From Bisporella sp. PMI_857 (taxonomy: Eukaryota > Ascomycota > Leotiomycetes > Helotiales > Helotiaceae): a stretch of 64,000 bases of DNA. The stretch lies in NCBI GenBank assembly GCA_021307315.1, contig JAJSPD010000020.1, forward strand, positions 661,434 through 725,433, read 5' to 3'. The position numbers and the translations under genes were made by a program. Shown here piece after piece: positions 24,036-37,418 of the stretch. The notes below the pieces were generated by a model, which saw nothing but the letters and a program-made list of their open reading frames with translations, made no database searches and was not told the DNA's origin. Within the stretch, counting starts at the first letter, position 1, and each line of letters starts with the position of its first letter.

Positions 24036-25329
24036 GCAAAAATACTACGCACTTTAATAACTGCCATCGTCATGGATATATTGCCTCTTCTCTATGTGAA
24101 TGCGTATCTTTGAGCATAAGCCTGCTAGTTCAACATATCTCGTAGGAACTCCACTCCATTGGAAAGGAGACCGAAAAACTCTTCGGATGTGGTCGCTTCT
24201 GAATTGAGCAGACCTTGTAAAATTCATCCAAAATCTAAGCAACCCCTTACGGGTCTTATGCCACCCCCATGGCTCATATGACACCGGTTTATCTCGCTTT
24301 GTTAAATCACGTGTTTACCCCGAGCTCTATGCACCGTGGTACCTTTCCCGTTCTTTCCCAAACTATAGCGATTTTAAAAATGGCTTTCGTCAACCTTCTA
24401 ATAGGACGCAAAAGTTACGCGCGCCCCCAAATTTCGTCTTTGCTCTCCTTCCGCGCGCATTTCTCGTCGCGCCCCTGAACGAAGCATGATGTTCTTATAA
24501 TAAGCGAGGCCGACCGACCCCTTTTTCGGCACCCGTCATGGATAAAAGCCAAACGCGAACCCTCGCCCAAAAGAGCGTGGGCGCGCGAGCAAATGGTCAA
24601 CACAGACGGCAAGGTAGGCGGCACCAGCGCGAGAAGCGGATGGCCCCTTCTCTGCGGCGGAACAGGACAGAAGGTCGCGGAGACCGGGGAGGAGAAGGCG
24701 GAGGAGGCGAAGAAGCCGTAGGTCAGGTATGCTAGGAAATCCGTAGCTGGGTTGGAACGGATAAGGCGGGAGATGGATCGGCCTATGACCTTGGGCTCAA
24801 TGTCCATACCCCCAGCCGTCATTTCCGACATTACTTTGTTGCTATATCAGTGATCAGTATCTGACAAGTTGTTTGGTCACCAAGCCAAAGTAAAATAATG
24901 TGACAAGATGAATATTATGCATGGATTATGCTATATAAACTAATTGGGTATCTACAACACGCTAATCAGATAAATCAACGAGCGTAAACTATTAACATCA
25001 ATATCATGAATCTCATTATTCATGTCCTCTTGTGTCCCCGCTCCCATTTCCCCGGACCCAACCTATGCCCAAAAATAAAAATAAAAATTCAAATGTTGAT
25101 TAAATTAAATCGCGCTGCGAATACCCAGTCCAGTGGTTGAAGGTGTATGATGTTGATATGGTGGAGATGCGATGATGTTTATTTGGGTGAGATAATGAGG
25201 GCGTGAGCCCCGTTTTGATATCTTGCGCTATGCCATGCTTGGAATGAATAGATCAAAACGCTGGAAATACAAAAAATGCTGAAGCCCCTAATGCTGCGCT
25301 TGGGGGTTAGTTTGTGTCGTAGAGTGTAT
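24036..25329. other. intergenic, one weak ORF
   Basis: This region lies between the CE3 esterase (+) and the methyltransferase gene (-). Apart from the weak ORF at 24415-24831, I see only AT-rich sequence around 24840-25110. Confidence 0.5.
24415..24831 (-). CDS. possible small ORF, function unknown
   Basis: An ATG-started 138-residue frame. Its first ~60 residues have C-ending codons and balanced composition (MSEMTAGGMDIEPKVIGRSI... with a FLAYLTYGFFASSAF hydrophobic stretch), which looks coding. The second half is Arg/Ser-rich and less convincing. A hidden intron may mean only the first half is translated. No family recognised. Confidence 0.3.
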   Translation of the reverse strand: MSEMTAGGMDIEPKVIGRSISRLIRSNPATDFLAYLTYGFFASSAFSSPVSATFCPVPPQRRGHPLLALVPPTLPSVLTICSRAHALLGEGSRLAFIHDGCRKRGRSASLIIRTSCFVQGRDEKCARKESKDEIWGRA

Positions 25330-28300
25330 TTATACACTATTCGTTCGTCGTCGTCCCTGAACTGGTTTCTGTGCATAAGCAACCACGAGCTTGAAGCTGC
25401 TGCTCCAAGTCTCACACTCCTTCAGTAACGCTGGGTCTCGAAAAAGACTGCGCTCCTCTGTATAATCCGCGGCACGCGACTCGTAACAGCGCGTGTACCA
25501 CCATCTCCCAACACGGGCTACCATCTTCGTGATTCCCTCATCGGCGGCAGCACTTTCATCCTGTAACATGCTCGCGAGACTTCTTTCTTCAGCCGCAGGT
25601 GCGTCTTTAGCAGGTACAGGACTCGCCACTGGTACACCAACATTACAGGTCTTAACGTCCCGGAATCCGCGTTTACCGACAAGCTTAAGTACGGCATCAC
25701 TCGCACTGCTGAGATTAATTGCTGGATCTGCGGTCTGCATTTGTATCTTTAGCGCACGAACGGCACGACGGGCACGAGTGCCCATATTCAGCATATCAAG
25801 GTCGAGGATTGTGAGTTCGAGGTAACCGCCAGGCTTGAGCACGCGCTTAGACTCGGCAATGATGTTGGCGTATGCCGGGTGCGCCATGGCGACTGGAAAC
25901 CGGAAGACGACAACGTGGAAGGTGGAAGAAGGGAAGGGAAACTTTTGGAGGGGAGACGTATATTGGATTTGTCGGTGGTTTTGTGGGAGAGTGGGGCCAC
26001 CTGAAACACGTTGGGAATTGGAGAGAGGACGCGTAGAGGAGAGGTTGTAGAACGTAGCGGAGGGGTAGGTTTCGGAGGCATAGAAGGACCAGTCATCTAT
26101 AAATTATGAGCTTGGTATAGTAAATGAAGAAGAAAACATACCATTGCCGAGACCATCGATCACAAGGATGGAGTGGCGTTTGGTCGATCCTTCCAGTTGC
26201 ATAAGCTCCTCCCGTGCCGGACTGAAAAGGACATGCCCAAAGGTCAGCCACTTGCTGACAGTCATAGAACCTACGCGAAGATTGACCTGCGAGATAGAAG
26301 AATTATTTTCTTGCTCAGGAATGGTCACAAGACCCGAAGCGGATCGTGTATGACTGCTGGATCCATTCGACTTCCGTGAGCCTTGAGAAGTTCTTTGTGG
26401 CTTACGTGCTGAGTCACCTGGGGTTGAATTGTTCCGATCACCATAACCAGAGAAGAAATCTGTGAAAGACATAGGCGTGGTAGGCGTCGGCTCAGCTGCC
26501 AGGGCATCTCTCAGGACCTGTGTCATATCGGCGCTGTATACACTAGACGTGGTGAAGACCGATCTTTTGCTAGGGCTAGATGGTGCAGCAGTGCTAGGCA
26601 GCGACGGCGAGTCCATGGCTATTGTAATGGGTACCTTGGATTTCCCTAGACGCCTGCTTTCATAACTCTCGTACTCAAAGGGGTTGCCATGGGAGGACGT
26701 TGCAGATACTGGAACCGGACCTTCATTCCCCATCAAGTCGTCATACTCGTCCCAAACCTCGTCTTCCACAAGTGCGGCATCTGGTTGCGGAATAACAGCA
26801 ACTGTGTCAAGATAACTATTTCCACCCGAGCTACTCGTAGCCTCAGAACCCTTTCTTGGAGAGAAAGCAAGGAAGTCCTTGTGGTTTGTTGATGCAGCAT
26901 CCGATTTGGAGTCGATGGACTGCTGTCGCAGCCCCAAGCCGATTGGTAAAGCATCGCTATGTGGCTCAGGAGTGGATGGCTTCGGCGGACTTGGACCAAC
27001 TGCGATGGATTCTTTGTCTAAAACAATTGGTGCTTGTAAAGGCTGAATTGTGCTGAGCCGGGCAAAAGGCCTGGAGAAAGATTTTGGGGATGTTGCTACA
27101 GGGCGCGCGGAGATGACTTTAGGGATTCGACCAACTTGTGCCAAGCGACTAGGACGTACTGGTGCAATCTCTGCTGTGATTTTCAAGTCCATCGGCTGTA
27201 TTAAAGGATCTTTGATAACTTTGAGTGGAGCTGGTCGTGGTGGTGATGTGTTTTGAGCGATTGGTGACCCACCCTGCTGTAGTTCAGGTGTTTGCATCGG
27301 CTCTGGTGACGAAAATATGATAGGCGACCTCTCAGGAAGTGAGACACCAGTCTCGATCATAGTGTTGAGATCATTTATGCGCCGCAGATTCTCCTTGTAT
27401 GCACCAAATTGTAACGCGTCAAGTTCTTCATTCGTAAGATCAACCACATCAGCATCACGCAAAATATCTTCAAGATTTACGTCCTCATTATCTTGCTGTT
27501 CGTCAGAAGAGTCGAGCAAAGCATAATGAGGAACTGCTTTCACAACTGGCCGTCCAACCTGAACTGGCAGCGCAGTCCCCACATCTTCTTTGGCAGGCTG
27601 TGATCGATGAAAGATGTTCCACTTGCGGGGAGATTTTGGTCTCTTCTCAAGTTTTCTAGGCTTGGTGAGGTGGCCTTTTCGTCCGCGGTTTAACTCTGCT
27701 AACCTTTCCATCTGCGACTCATTCGATATGACACTCGAGTCCAGACTGTTAAGCGATGGTGACAGCCCCATACCTGGAATCTGGATGGGCTTTGGAAGAT
27801 TCAATGCCCCTGTTGAATTATTCATTCGCTGCATGGAACGACGGAAAGCCAATGAAGTCTTTCCGACGACTTCATCAGCGCTATCAGAAGGACGTCTAGT
27901 TTTTGGCATCGCGAGGGTTGAGGTCCTCCTTACATCCCTCGGAAGTGCATCCTTAGGCAATGCGGATGGCCAAAGTGTAGTACGATTGGATTCATTGCTC
28001 AGATTAGTCCTCGAAGAACCTTTGGACTCCAAGCTTCGTCTCTCAACTACGAGGCTTGTATTGCTTTCGCTTCGAGATAATTCGGAACTGGCATTCCTAT
28101 TTTCGATGATCTCCCCTCCACCAGCTATAACCACAGGACTCATTCTTTCGCGCAAAAATGGATCGTTTGAGAGCGTATTAGCAATACTTTCCTGAGATGA
28201 ATGGGCTCCGCTCAGGCTTCGATCTCGAGCTCTACTAGTACCGCCTGTGCTACTACTTCGGCCACGAGTGGCATATTTCCCATAACCTTCATGCCCAGTC

Positions 28301-30021
28301 CCAGCTGCAGGTCCCTTTCTGGAGGCCTTGTCTTTGGTATCGAGTGTTGAGATCTCCGGGGCTGTCTTTGTTCGTCGACCAAAGAGGGCAAATCTAGTCT
28401 TTGTATTGGTAACAATCGGACTTGGGGTTCGAGTCCCGGCAGGTCTTAAGGCCGGATGTAGTTCTTGAGGCGGCCTTAGATTCGGGACTATGCCTAGTCC
28501 TGCTGGGGCAGGAGTTCCCTCACGCTGAGTTGGCATCACTGGACTTGGAGAAGGATTACGCGATAAAAGCTTGGAAGGTTGCTGAGCACTCATCAGTGGT
28601 GACGTACCCCTGGGAAGAGAACTTCGACGTCGATTATGAGAGAAGTTCAGTCCAGTCAAATTACTCTGAACTACGTTGATTGAATCTTGTGTCAAACTGG
28701 GAGTTCCTTCTCTGCTGGGTCGGACGGGAGGTACAGTTTGACCAGGGGACTGCGTTTGTAAGGAGGCCATGGGAGGCTTCGAGAGGGACAAGTCGGAACT
28801 AGGCATTCTCTTCGATTCAACTGAGGTTTTAGATTTCGTAGGTGAGTCTTCGATCGACCGTTCCTTCTTAAACTTTTGAGATGACTTTCTTGGCGGAGGG
28901 CTAGGTGGTAGAGGAGAAAGTCCTTTCTTTTTCCTCTCTTTTTCCGGCTCCTTCGTCTTTCCATCTGCCTTAACTGTTGAGTTTGACGACGATGAGTTAA
29001 GAGACTCACGAAGAGCCGGCAGTCCTTGCGTATCCACCGTAGGCACTTCGACTTCATTAGATAAACTTCCACCCCTTCTTCTTGCGACTGGAGGCCGACT
29101 GTATGCGGGACTTCCCTGCTTTAATCGAGGAGTATTTATCTTCAGCGGCGCCATGATTCCGGGGGATTGAGAAGACATGGATGTTGGAGTGGTGTCTCTA
29201 CTATAAGCGCCCGGGCCAGGTGACTCGGAAAATCGAGTCGATGGACTCGCGCTGTAACCACTTCCGCTGTACCCACTATAACGATTGGTATTACTGCTGA
29301 GCCCATAAACTGGGGTCTCGGATGACCCTCCTGATGACAAGGGGGTTGCGAGGGGAAGATTCTGAGTGGAGAGCTTGGGGATCCCGGGATTTCTATTGAG
29401 ATACTCCCGAGGCTGCTCCAGTCTGGGTCCATACCTATCAAGTTCTGGTATAACCCGAGGCACTTCTTCATCTTTTAGAACTCTTGCACTCGGTCTTGTA
29501 AATATATCAGTATAGACATCGGCTGGTCTCATTGAAGACTCAGTACTCGGGTGTCTAGCGCTTGATGGCCGCATCCATTCGGCAGGAGATGTTGCGACTA
29601 CCTTTTCCATGCTTGGAATTGGAGGTGTATTATCTTTTGCTGCTTGCTTCGCGATCGAAGAGGGCTTTCTCCTCAAAACATTTCGAGACGATTTCCCCTT
29701 GAGTTCAGGCACTGATCCTCCAGCTGTCACTGTTGTGGTCGTGGTTGCATTTCCAAAACCGAAGCCAGATTTTGGTTTTGTTCCTGCAACAGATTTCGTA
29801 CTGGGCGAAGGGTCTCGTATCCTGGGACGTGGTACCGTCTGATATATCCTATCCACTGGGGTCTGGCCGCTTCTTGCTTCGGTTTGCCCATAGACTTGCA
29901 TGTTGCCCCTTTCCCTGCTCTGCGATCTGATCGTTGGAGCCATATATCCTCCCTGTCTTCTAGTTTTCCTCTGATCCTCTGTCCGAATAGGCGGATCGGA
30001 CCCGGATTGATACGAAGCCAT
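25330..30021 (-). CDS. large disordered protein with C-terminal SAM-methyltransferase domain
   Basis: Exon 1 (30021-26142) and exon 2 (26096-25330) are joined by a 45-base intron in phase 1, giving 1548 residues. About the first 1200 residues are low-complexity: Ser, Pro, Arg and Thr rich with many SP/TP sites and basic patches, so mostly disordered and probably phosphorylated. The C-terminal ~300 residues form a class I methyltransferase: HSILVIDGLGN (motif I, without the usual GxGxG), YNLS, the VVFRFPVAM segment, then RVLKPGGYLELTILDLDML typical of Methyltransf_11 enzymes, and a C-terminal strand ending SFKLVVAYAQKP. The intron falls exactly at motif I. Substrate unknown. The long tail suggests a scaffold or regulatory part. 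Weakened SAM-binding residues leave open a non-catalytic role. Confidence 0.8.
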
Positions 30022-33000
30022 TCTGCTTTCCTATATCCGCATTACCCTGATGACCTGTATAATCTCCAATTGTTACGAGCTTTCGCGTTGCACAGTTGAC
30101 ATTCCCGGAGTTATGTTGCACTGATGTTTCCTTATCATCAAGGCAAATATATCTTCCAACCTGTTAGCATGCAGAATGAAGTGGAAAGGAGATGGACTTA
30201 CTGTTGTTTTTGGTCGAACCGCTGTGTCCATGAGGACCTTTCTCTATTAGAGGAAGAGTAATTCAAAGTTGAGCTAGCCACCCTATTGCTGAAGATGCGT
30301 ACAGAGAGTATTAATTGTAGTGCGCGATATAGTCCGTGAGGATCGATAAGTGTATAAAACGGTAAACAATAACCTCCAGGGTATGCCGACGTAATGAAAG
30401 CTTGCAGTGAGAATTAGACGATGACAGTGCAATTAGATTTCGATATCGATAAACGAAGAGAGCAAAAGAGGAAGAGGGTGTGTGGGAACGGGAAGTATAT
30501 GGGATGCCCTTGTCTCCAGGGATGGTGGTGGAAGCGTGGTGGATGGTCGAGGATCAAATGTGGGGATTTTTGGGCAGTTGTGGAGGGGTGAAGTTGATGG
30601 GTAAACGAAGACGGCGCTTGTTCCTTTGCCTCTTTGAACGGCCAGCCTCAATTCTCAACTGGGAATATAAGGGTAAGCTTATCGGCAAATGGACAAGATT
30701 GGTGTGGATGGTGACATGGAATGGGAATCAGGAAGCAGGAGAGGCGTACATATTACAGAGAATGGCGTTCAGGTCAAGTACCGGAACTACCACTTGAGAT
30801 CGTCACTCAGAACCCGGCTGCTTGCCTTGTGGCGTTGAGCAACATCTCCAGCACATGTGAGGTGCAACGCGTAGTCCGGTCCAGTCAGGTGGCTAAAATC
30901 CGCCAAAATTTAGGACTGGAATAGAAGCCGTTGCAGAAATAGAAGAAAAGCTCGTCATGTTGCGTTGTACGCCTAGCATACGGGATAGCGCAATGTAGTC
31001 AAAGGCAAGAAGCAAAACAAAAAAAAAGCAAGCAAAAAGTCCCATTTCCCTTACAGAAGGACCTCTGTTGACTGCGCCCATCTGCATAATACCATGCTGA
31101 CTATTGCATAGTACTACTGCAAGGTGGCATGTATCTCGAGACCCTATAAGATGCAGAGGTATTGCTCTCAAGTCGTTCATTCGTTGGAGCGGTGAGGTTG
31201 ATTGAGGCATAATCCGGGCCAACAATTTGGACGGTGGACGTTGAAAAGAAGTGGGAGCCTGTGGAGGCCCTGTGGCTACAGTGGGATTAGGCGATAGGAT
31301 ACTAGGGATAGTGTAGCCATTTAGGCGCCGTACTATCATTCGCAGGCACTGAAAGCCCACAGTTTTGCATCGGCTTTAGGGGGCGTCTATTTCAGGATGA
31401 TCGACCCGTCGCCAAGTGCTGCGTCTAATGTCAGGTGCTGGTCATTGGGTCTGTGGCCGATCGTATCGGTGGAAACTGCGTCTGTTCCATCGCTCAACCC
31501 CGAGTTGGAATTCTGTCAGCTTTCAGCGGTACCTGGTACCTTTGCATAACACCAACATATACAGGAACCTCGAGTTTTCCCGGCCGGCCACGACGATGGA
31601 GAATATCTGGGTTGCCTCTAGTCGTGCCTAGCGGGCCGTCTCGTTGCTCACGTTAGACTTCCCGGCCCTACCCCCAAAATAAGAAGACCAGCGTCAGGAA
31701 CGCAAACTCTGGACCTGTCAAAGTGGGCGGACAGGGCCGTGAACTCAACCAACAAAAGCCAAGTATCCTCAGACAATATCTGACAAGAAAAAAGCTGTGG
31801 GGATGTCTCCGTAAGTTCTGTTGCCATTCGAGCAGATATGCCTCAAGATTCAATCAATATTCATGGGGTCCTTTCAAGCTAGACCCGATCCTCCATTTGA
31901 TTGGCCACCGCCCGAAAATTCTTGTCCAATGGCTCGGTAACCAATTTTTTTATCAGCGTCTCGCGATGATGCCCCTGAACCCCCTTATGAATGAGGTGAC
32001 CCTCGCAATTACATTCATTGTGTATAGGAGGTCGTTCATCACACCAATGACTCGGAAATGCGGTATCAACCTCGAGCAACCTGACTTTGTGATAGCCATC
32101 GGAGGACTAGCCACTTTTCGGTAAATCATGCCCCTTGTGGTCATAACCAACCAGACATTCCCAAAGTCTCCAAACCTTCCAAGGCTATATCAAACTTCAG
32201 CTATGAAAATCCTGAAAATTTCTCTGTCTCTTCCTTCGCTTTCTGGCCAATATCAGGACTTCGTCGCTTCAGCCTCACGCAAAAGTACCAAGATCACTGT
32301 GCCAGTTCAGCTGAAGCGCGCATAAGCGAGAGGCGCGATCGACCGGGGTTCTGTATTTGTTGGCAGGCGAGATCTCGGATCTGAAGAATGAACCACCATT
32401 GTGGCGTAGTCTGTGCATTTCAACGCCACATCGCCCACGCATGTGAAGCTCGGTTCTCAACCATTTGATGCGTTGGCAGGCGAATTCCATAGTTGCCTCC
32501 TCAGTGTCGGTCCGCTTGACGCACTTCTCCCAAAATCTCGTAATAATTGAATCTTGAAAATTCACTCCATTTTTGAGACTGTGGCACCAGCCCACTTCTC
32601 GAAATTCTTGACAATGTCATTCGTGGAAAGTGCACAGAAACTCTAAGCGACTCCAGAAGCCCGTTTTCACATACCTAGGGTGCTAGAGCCTCTCATTCGT
32701 CAACGGTCAGCCAACAAGAACGTTTGTGAAGAAGAGCTAACGCATGTGGCTGCCGCGGAACATTCAGTCTCGAATTTGTCGGGCCCATTTCAGTAACGTG
32801 ACGGCGAAGTGGTGTCGATACCCTGTTCGTTTATCTTCTTTCCATACGCGTATCATGAGCCAGGGACACCAGATCTCGATGTAATAGGTAGGTGTAATAA
32901 AGTTCTTATCCATGCAACTATATTCCTTCCCCGTAAAGCGGGAGGTAAGGAGAGGAACGGAATAGACCAAGGGGAAGAGATGTGTCAAATATTGTCAGGG

Positions 33001-34716
33001 TGCCTATAAGGATCATATACCCCATCTTCGAGTCCTTGTTGGTTGCTATCCTTGCACGCTAATTAACAGAAAAGGCCCTCGAAACCCTGTTGATCCTGCC
33101 CGTCAGATAGAAACAGATTTTTTTGTCATCGAACAAAGGCCCGAGACATTTTCTGTCAGTTGCGCCAAACGGGATTCTCCTTGCAGATATCATCTATCAA
33201 GGTCATTCGTACTACACTCCGGTTCCGCGAAGGATCTTCTTGGAGACTTCGTTGGTCGGTATTGTGAGACTTTTGAGAAACTGTTTCTTCGACCGCACTT
33301 TAATGCGTACAAGTTTGCATGACCGCAAAACCCCGTCTCACCCACAGTCAACAGCGAACCTAAAGTGGAAGATCCAGACGCAAGCTTGGGCTGTTCCTGC
33401 AGAGGGATACTCCCTGGTGTCCACGATAGCTGAAAATTTCCGGGAAAGGATGGCCCTTGGTAGATTCGGGAGGCTTTTTTGAAAGACGGGGTCACCCATT
33501 CTGCGGGGATCTATTTGTCGGCTAGTATGCAATAATCCGGATCTAATATCCATTGAAAATTTTGTGGACATCGAGAACCTTAAATCGGACATCAGAGCTT
33601 AAAGATAACCCTCTCCGGCGATAAGCATTTAGACTTTGATACGCATTGTTCTAGAATTGATATGGCTTGGTCTGTATAGCAGCAAGATTGAGGGTTCAGT
33701 GGGAAGAGCACGAATCATTTACTAAAAGGCTGAGGGACAAGAGCTTTGCTAAAGGCGTGCGCTACCTAAATTCGGGAAGCACATAGAAGGAAGAGCTCCC
33801 AACTATCACTTGACAGCCTCGGATTAAGCCTTCACCCTTTTCAATTATGAGTACATCTTTGGTATCACCTGCATGGGTCATATATTTCGATAGCAAATAG
33901 CCATATTGCAGACGCCGGATATACTATCAAATGTGCGCACTTGCTGTAGGTTTATAAGTACAGATTAGGTCTCTAGTACCATCAGCAGAAATTGGTTGCA
34001 CTAGATATCGCTTTATAGAAAATGAAGCATTCGGGTGAACATATATCATTGTGCTTTCTGCTTCATCTTAAGGTGAGTGACATCAAGAGTCGAGTATTCA
34101 TCTCTCTAAGCAGTGGTAGTTCGAATAACCATCATGGCACCGTGGTAATTGAAGGTGAAGCCGTGAAATAATGTGAGTCTGCACGCTCCCGTCCTTACTC
34201 CCAGGTAGAAAGATGGTCCATCATAGACGGCAGCCACGCCGGTCACAGAATCAGAGAGGAAAAGCTTAGAAAAGAAATGCAGGCGATCATCTTATCTGGT
34301 CAGAATGTCGTAGGATATGTGAAAATGAATAGCTCAACTGTGAGAACTTCTAAGCATGGCTGTGAAATTTTAATGTGTGGGATATTTTTCACTTGAAAGA
34401 TGCGCCTGGAAAGACTCATTCAGGGCATTCGAGAGGGATGAGCACTTAGGATATATCCCTGGGAGTGTCATAGAACGATCAACACAAGAGATGGTTTCAT
34501 CTAAGAGATGTCCAGAAAAACCCATCCTTATTGTCCTTATTCATCTAGTATACACGCCTGCCTCGCTGGGCTCCAAATGTATCAAGCCCAAATCCGTTTG
34601 TTTTGTTAATCGCCGTGATCATTCTTAATTTCATGATCTGTTGGGAAGAAATTGCAGTGCCTCAGAGATTGGTGAGGGTTCCTATAGTCTTAGAATGTCC
34701 TATGCGCGAAAGTCGC
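30022..34716. other. 4.7 kb without a supported gene
   Basis: The first few hundred bases are the leader and promoter of the methyltransferase gene, with an intron-like donor near 30210 on the minus strand. The rest holds only short frames without motifs, including a run of medium frames at 31400-33600 that look like chance. No tRNA or transposon ends seen. Confidence 0.45.
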
Positions 34717-35567
34717 TCAAGAAGCCGATCCAAACCTCTTCGCACGAGCCTCAGCCTTAGCCTTCTCCACTGGGTCATCCGTGATACGGCCCGCAGGCTT
34801 CTTCGCAGGCATGGGCGCGGGTTTGCCTTTAGGTGCTTCCGTTCTCCGATCGGGGGTTTGTCTCTTCGCAGCGCGTCCGCCTTTAGCCTCCCTGTCCTCT
34901 CGTCCTCGCTTCCTCCGCTCAGGTAGTGCATCATCCAAGCCCTTCACTACCGCCTGTTTATCATCTAAACCAAACTTCTTAGCGCGTTCCAGCGCCTTCC
35001 TTTTCTCAATGGCCTCTGCTGTCTCCTCAATGCCGAAGCGCTTAGCCCGTGCAGCACGCTTCTCTGCTTCCTTTTCCGCATCTGTCTTTGGGACACCCGC
35101 TGTAAAGTCTTCCTTCGGCGCCTCGGGTTTGAGAGCAGTTTTTGAGGTTGGGGCTCCAGATGACGCGACAGCTCCGTCGGCAGCCGTCAGCGCGTCGTCT
35201 CCCCCAACAATCTTTAGTTCCGTAGTAGTGGCGGGGTCGACATTGGGGACTTGGTTCGGAACGGCTGCAGGCGTATCTACCTGGCCCAGACCGCCCGCGA
35301 CAACTGCTGCTTCTGCTAGCTCGGTGGTGGCTTTGTTGTCATCCTCATCCCAGTCGATTTCATCTTCGGCGGGAGCTGCGCAAATTCAACATTCCATTTC
35401 GTGAGCAATTGAGGGTGGTCATGCTTACCTGGCTTCGCGGCCGCTTTCTTAGAGTCGTCTTCCTGGAGCCGCGCAATGAGGTCTTCCTTTTTCCCAGATA
35501 CAGCTAAGCCGCGCTCCTGGAGAAGCTTCTTCAGATCAGGAACCTTTTGTGCTGAATAATCTGCCAT
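34717..35567 (-). CDS. SAP-domain mRNA-binding protein (Tho1/SARNP type)
   Basis: Two exons, 35567-35429 and 35375-34717, give 265 residues; the 53-base intron is phase 1. Residues ~3-37 are a SAP domain (YSAQKVPDLKKLLQERGL...KKEDLIARL). An acidic segment (DEIDWDEDD) follows, then two repeats of the Tho1/CIP29 C-terminal type: KRAARAKRFGI and ERAKKFGLDD, and finally AEARAKRFG at the C-terminus. Yeast Tho1 and human SARNP bind RNA and the TREX/DDX39 complex during mRNA export from the nucleus; the same role is very likely here. The basic middle part (RRKRGREDRE...KRQ) resembles a nuclear import signal. Confidence 0.85.
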
Positions 35568-37418
35568 GACTTCTTTGCGGATTCTATCGGCGGAGTTATG
35601 ATTGAGCTGTCAGATCGCGATGAATGGCGCGCAATTGGGTTTGTAATAAAAATAGTATAACACAAGGTGAGGTCGGCAATGTTGAATGGCAGTCAGCTCC
35701 AGCAGGCGCCATGTGCGCCGCCCTAAAATGCTTGGCTCTTTGGGAGGATCCTCAGCCTTATTTGAATGGATTGCGACAAAGCACTATTTCACTCCGACAC
35801 CACAATATGTCCGGACCTTAGCTTTGGTATCACAGATATGTTGAGTAAGATCACATGTATCGCCGTGCCAACGTCCGGCCTTTGACATTTCTATCTCCAT
35901 AGCTAACATCAAGGCTGTGTCGGCTGTGCCGACTGCAAAAGTGGCAAATAGCTATGACATGGACTCCCAGTCTTTCCGCTATGGGGACTGACATCAAGGT
36001 CGCCATGATCATACATCCGACAGCCAAAATGGTAGCGGTGCTCGTGATATTTCTGAAAAGAAGTGTTTTAGACATCTAAGAATTCTTAGCAACCCGGATC
36101 GGATTATGCTTTGTTCTTTTTGCAAATGTATCGGGGTCTCCAAACATGTTGTGACTTGCCCTTTAATTAATTAACAACGACCAAGTATGCTCTAGAGTGA
36201 ACAACTATGAACATTATTAGAATCCGCCGTCATATGTATGGTGCCTCGCATAGAGTGAAGGCAGCATCAGACGAGAGCCAGCCCTAGTCTTTCCTAGGTA
36301 GGAAACATCTGCTCACCTCAGTAGCCTAACTCGCCGCAGCAATGGCGTACCGAGTGCAGTGCGCCCCGTGCTCTTCCTAAACATTTTAGTAAATATATCC
36401 TTCGCTGACTGTACAAAAGGCTGTATATAGCGAAAAGCCAAGACAAAACGGCCTGGCGAAGACAGGGTTACATCTTTTAAGCTTAACTGCATCAATCCCA
36501 CATCTGACTAAGACTCAACAGCTAAACACACCACTTTCTTGTTACACAGGCATATAACTGGCTCAAGGATTGCACACTAACCCGGAACATTAACCTTGAG
36601 TCTGGGGGTAGCGTGGATTAATAACCAGAAGCAGACTGGAACACACCACTCAAGAGTCAAGTGTGGGGTCCCTCCCACCTTGTGTTAAAAGGTCTCTGCA
36701 TGCATACCAAGCCATGAAACACATCATGCTTCCGTCTCATCCTTCTAGTCCCTCTTTAACCAAAAAACATCACCATCAATCTTAGAGCACGTTGTTATAG
36801 CACGATCCAAATTGTTCCCTCACGTCATTACTGTATCTTGTTCCAAGTCCGAAAGTCGTTCTAAAGTATCTGATTGCTTGATGCACTTTAGTGCGACACA
36901 AAAAGAACAAAGCCTTGAAGACTTATTCAGCAACTCTATCCTCTGCTTTCCTAAGCTTCCAAGCGAGGACCGACAAATAAATATTCTACACCATGTCTTA
37001 CTTACCAATGGCCTACAAATTGTAGTAGCCTCATACGGAGAACAACTGGCTTCAGTGCAGGTCATCATGTCTATATAAGGGGACTCGTCGTACCGCTCCG
37101 CATCTAGAGGTTGTTCATCTATCGTATGAACTTCACCGCGCATTACATCAGCCGTGCAAAAAAAAAAACCCCTGGCTCTAGATTTAAGTGTTGATCAGTC
37201 GGGGCCTTCCCATATCTGTTCGCATTTAGAAAGATTCATCGTAACTCTAAATCGGCAATCCTTACTTCTCATTCAGTTCTCGCACATAATAATTATCCTT
37301 TTGTTTAATAAAAAAAAAAAAAATCCTCAAAGCTTCAGGAAGTCTTCAACATAAGCAATTTTGCGAAATTCGACCTCAAGATAGCCATCAAATCATCAAA
37401 TCATCAAATAATTTACTC
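35568..37418. other. divergent intergenic region
   Basis: Holds the promoter of the SAP protein gene (-) and of the Zn2Cys6 regulator (+). There is a perfect A tract at about 37309-37321. No supported gene between them. Confidence 0.5.

Noticed and set aside
28418..28445. tRNA-like T-loop (GGTTCGAGTCCCGGC) on the plus strand
   Set aside because: It lies inside the coding exon of the large methyltransferase-type protein, and no acceptor stem or anticodon arm pairs around it.
33085..33110. Resemblance to the start of 18S rRNA (CTGTTGATCCTGCC)
   Set aside because: The match stops after about 14 bases and the following sequence does not continue as rRNA.
30893..33600. Series of medium frames on both strands
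   Set aside because: They overlap each other on opposite strands and carry no motif or consistent splice signals.
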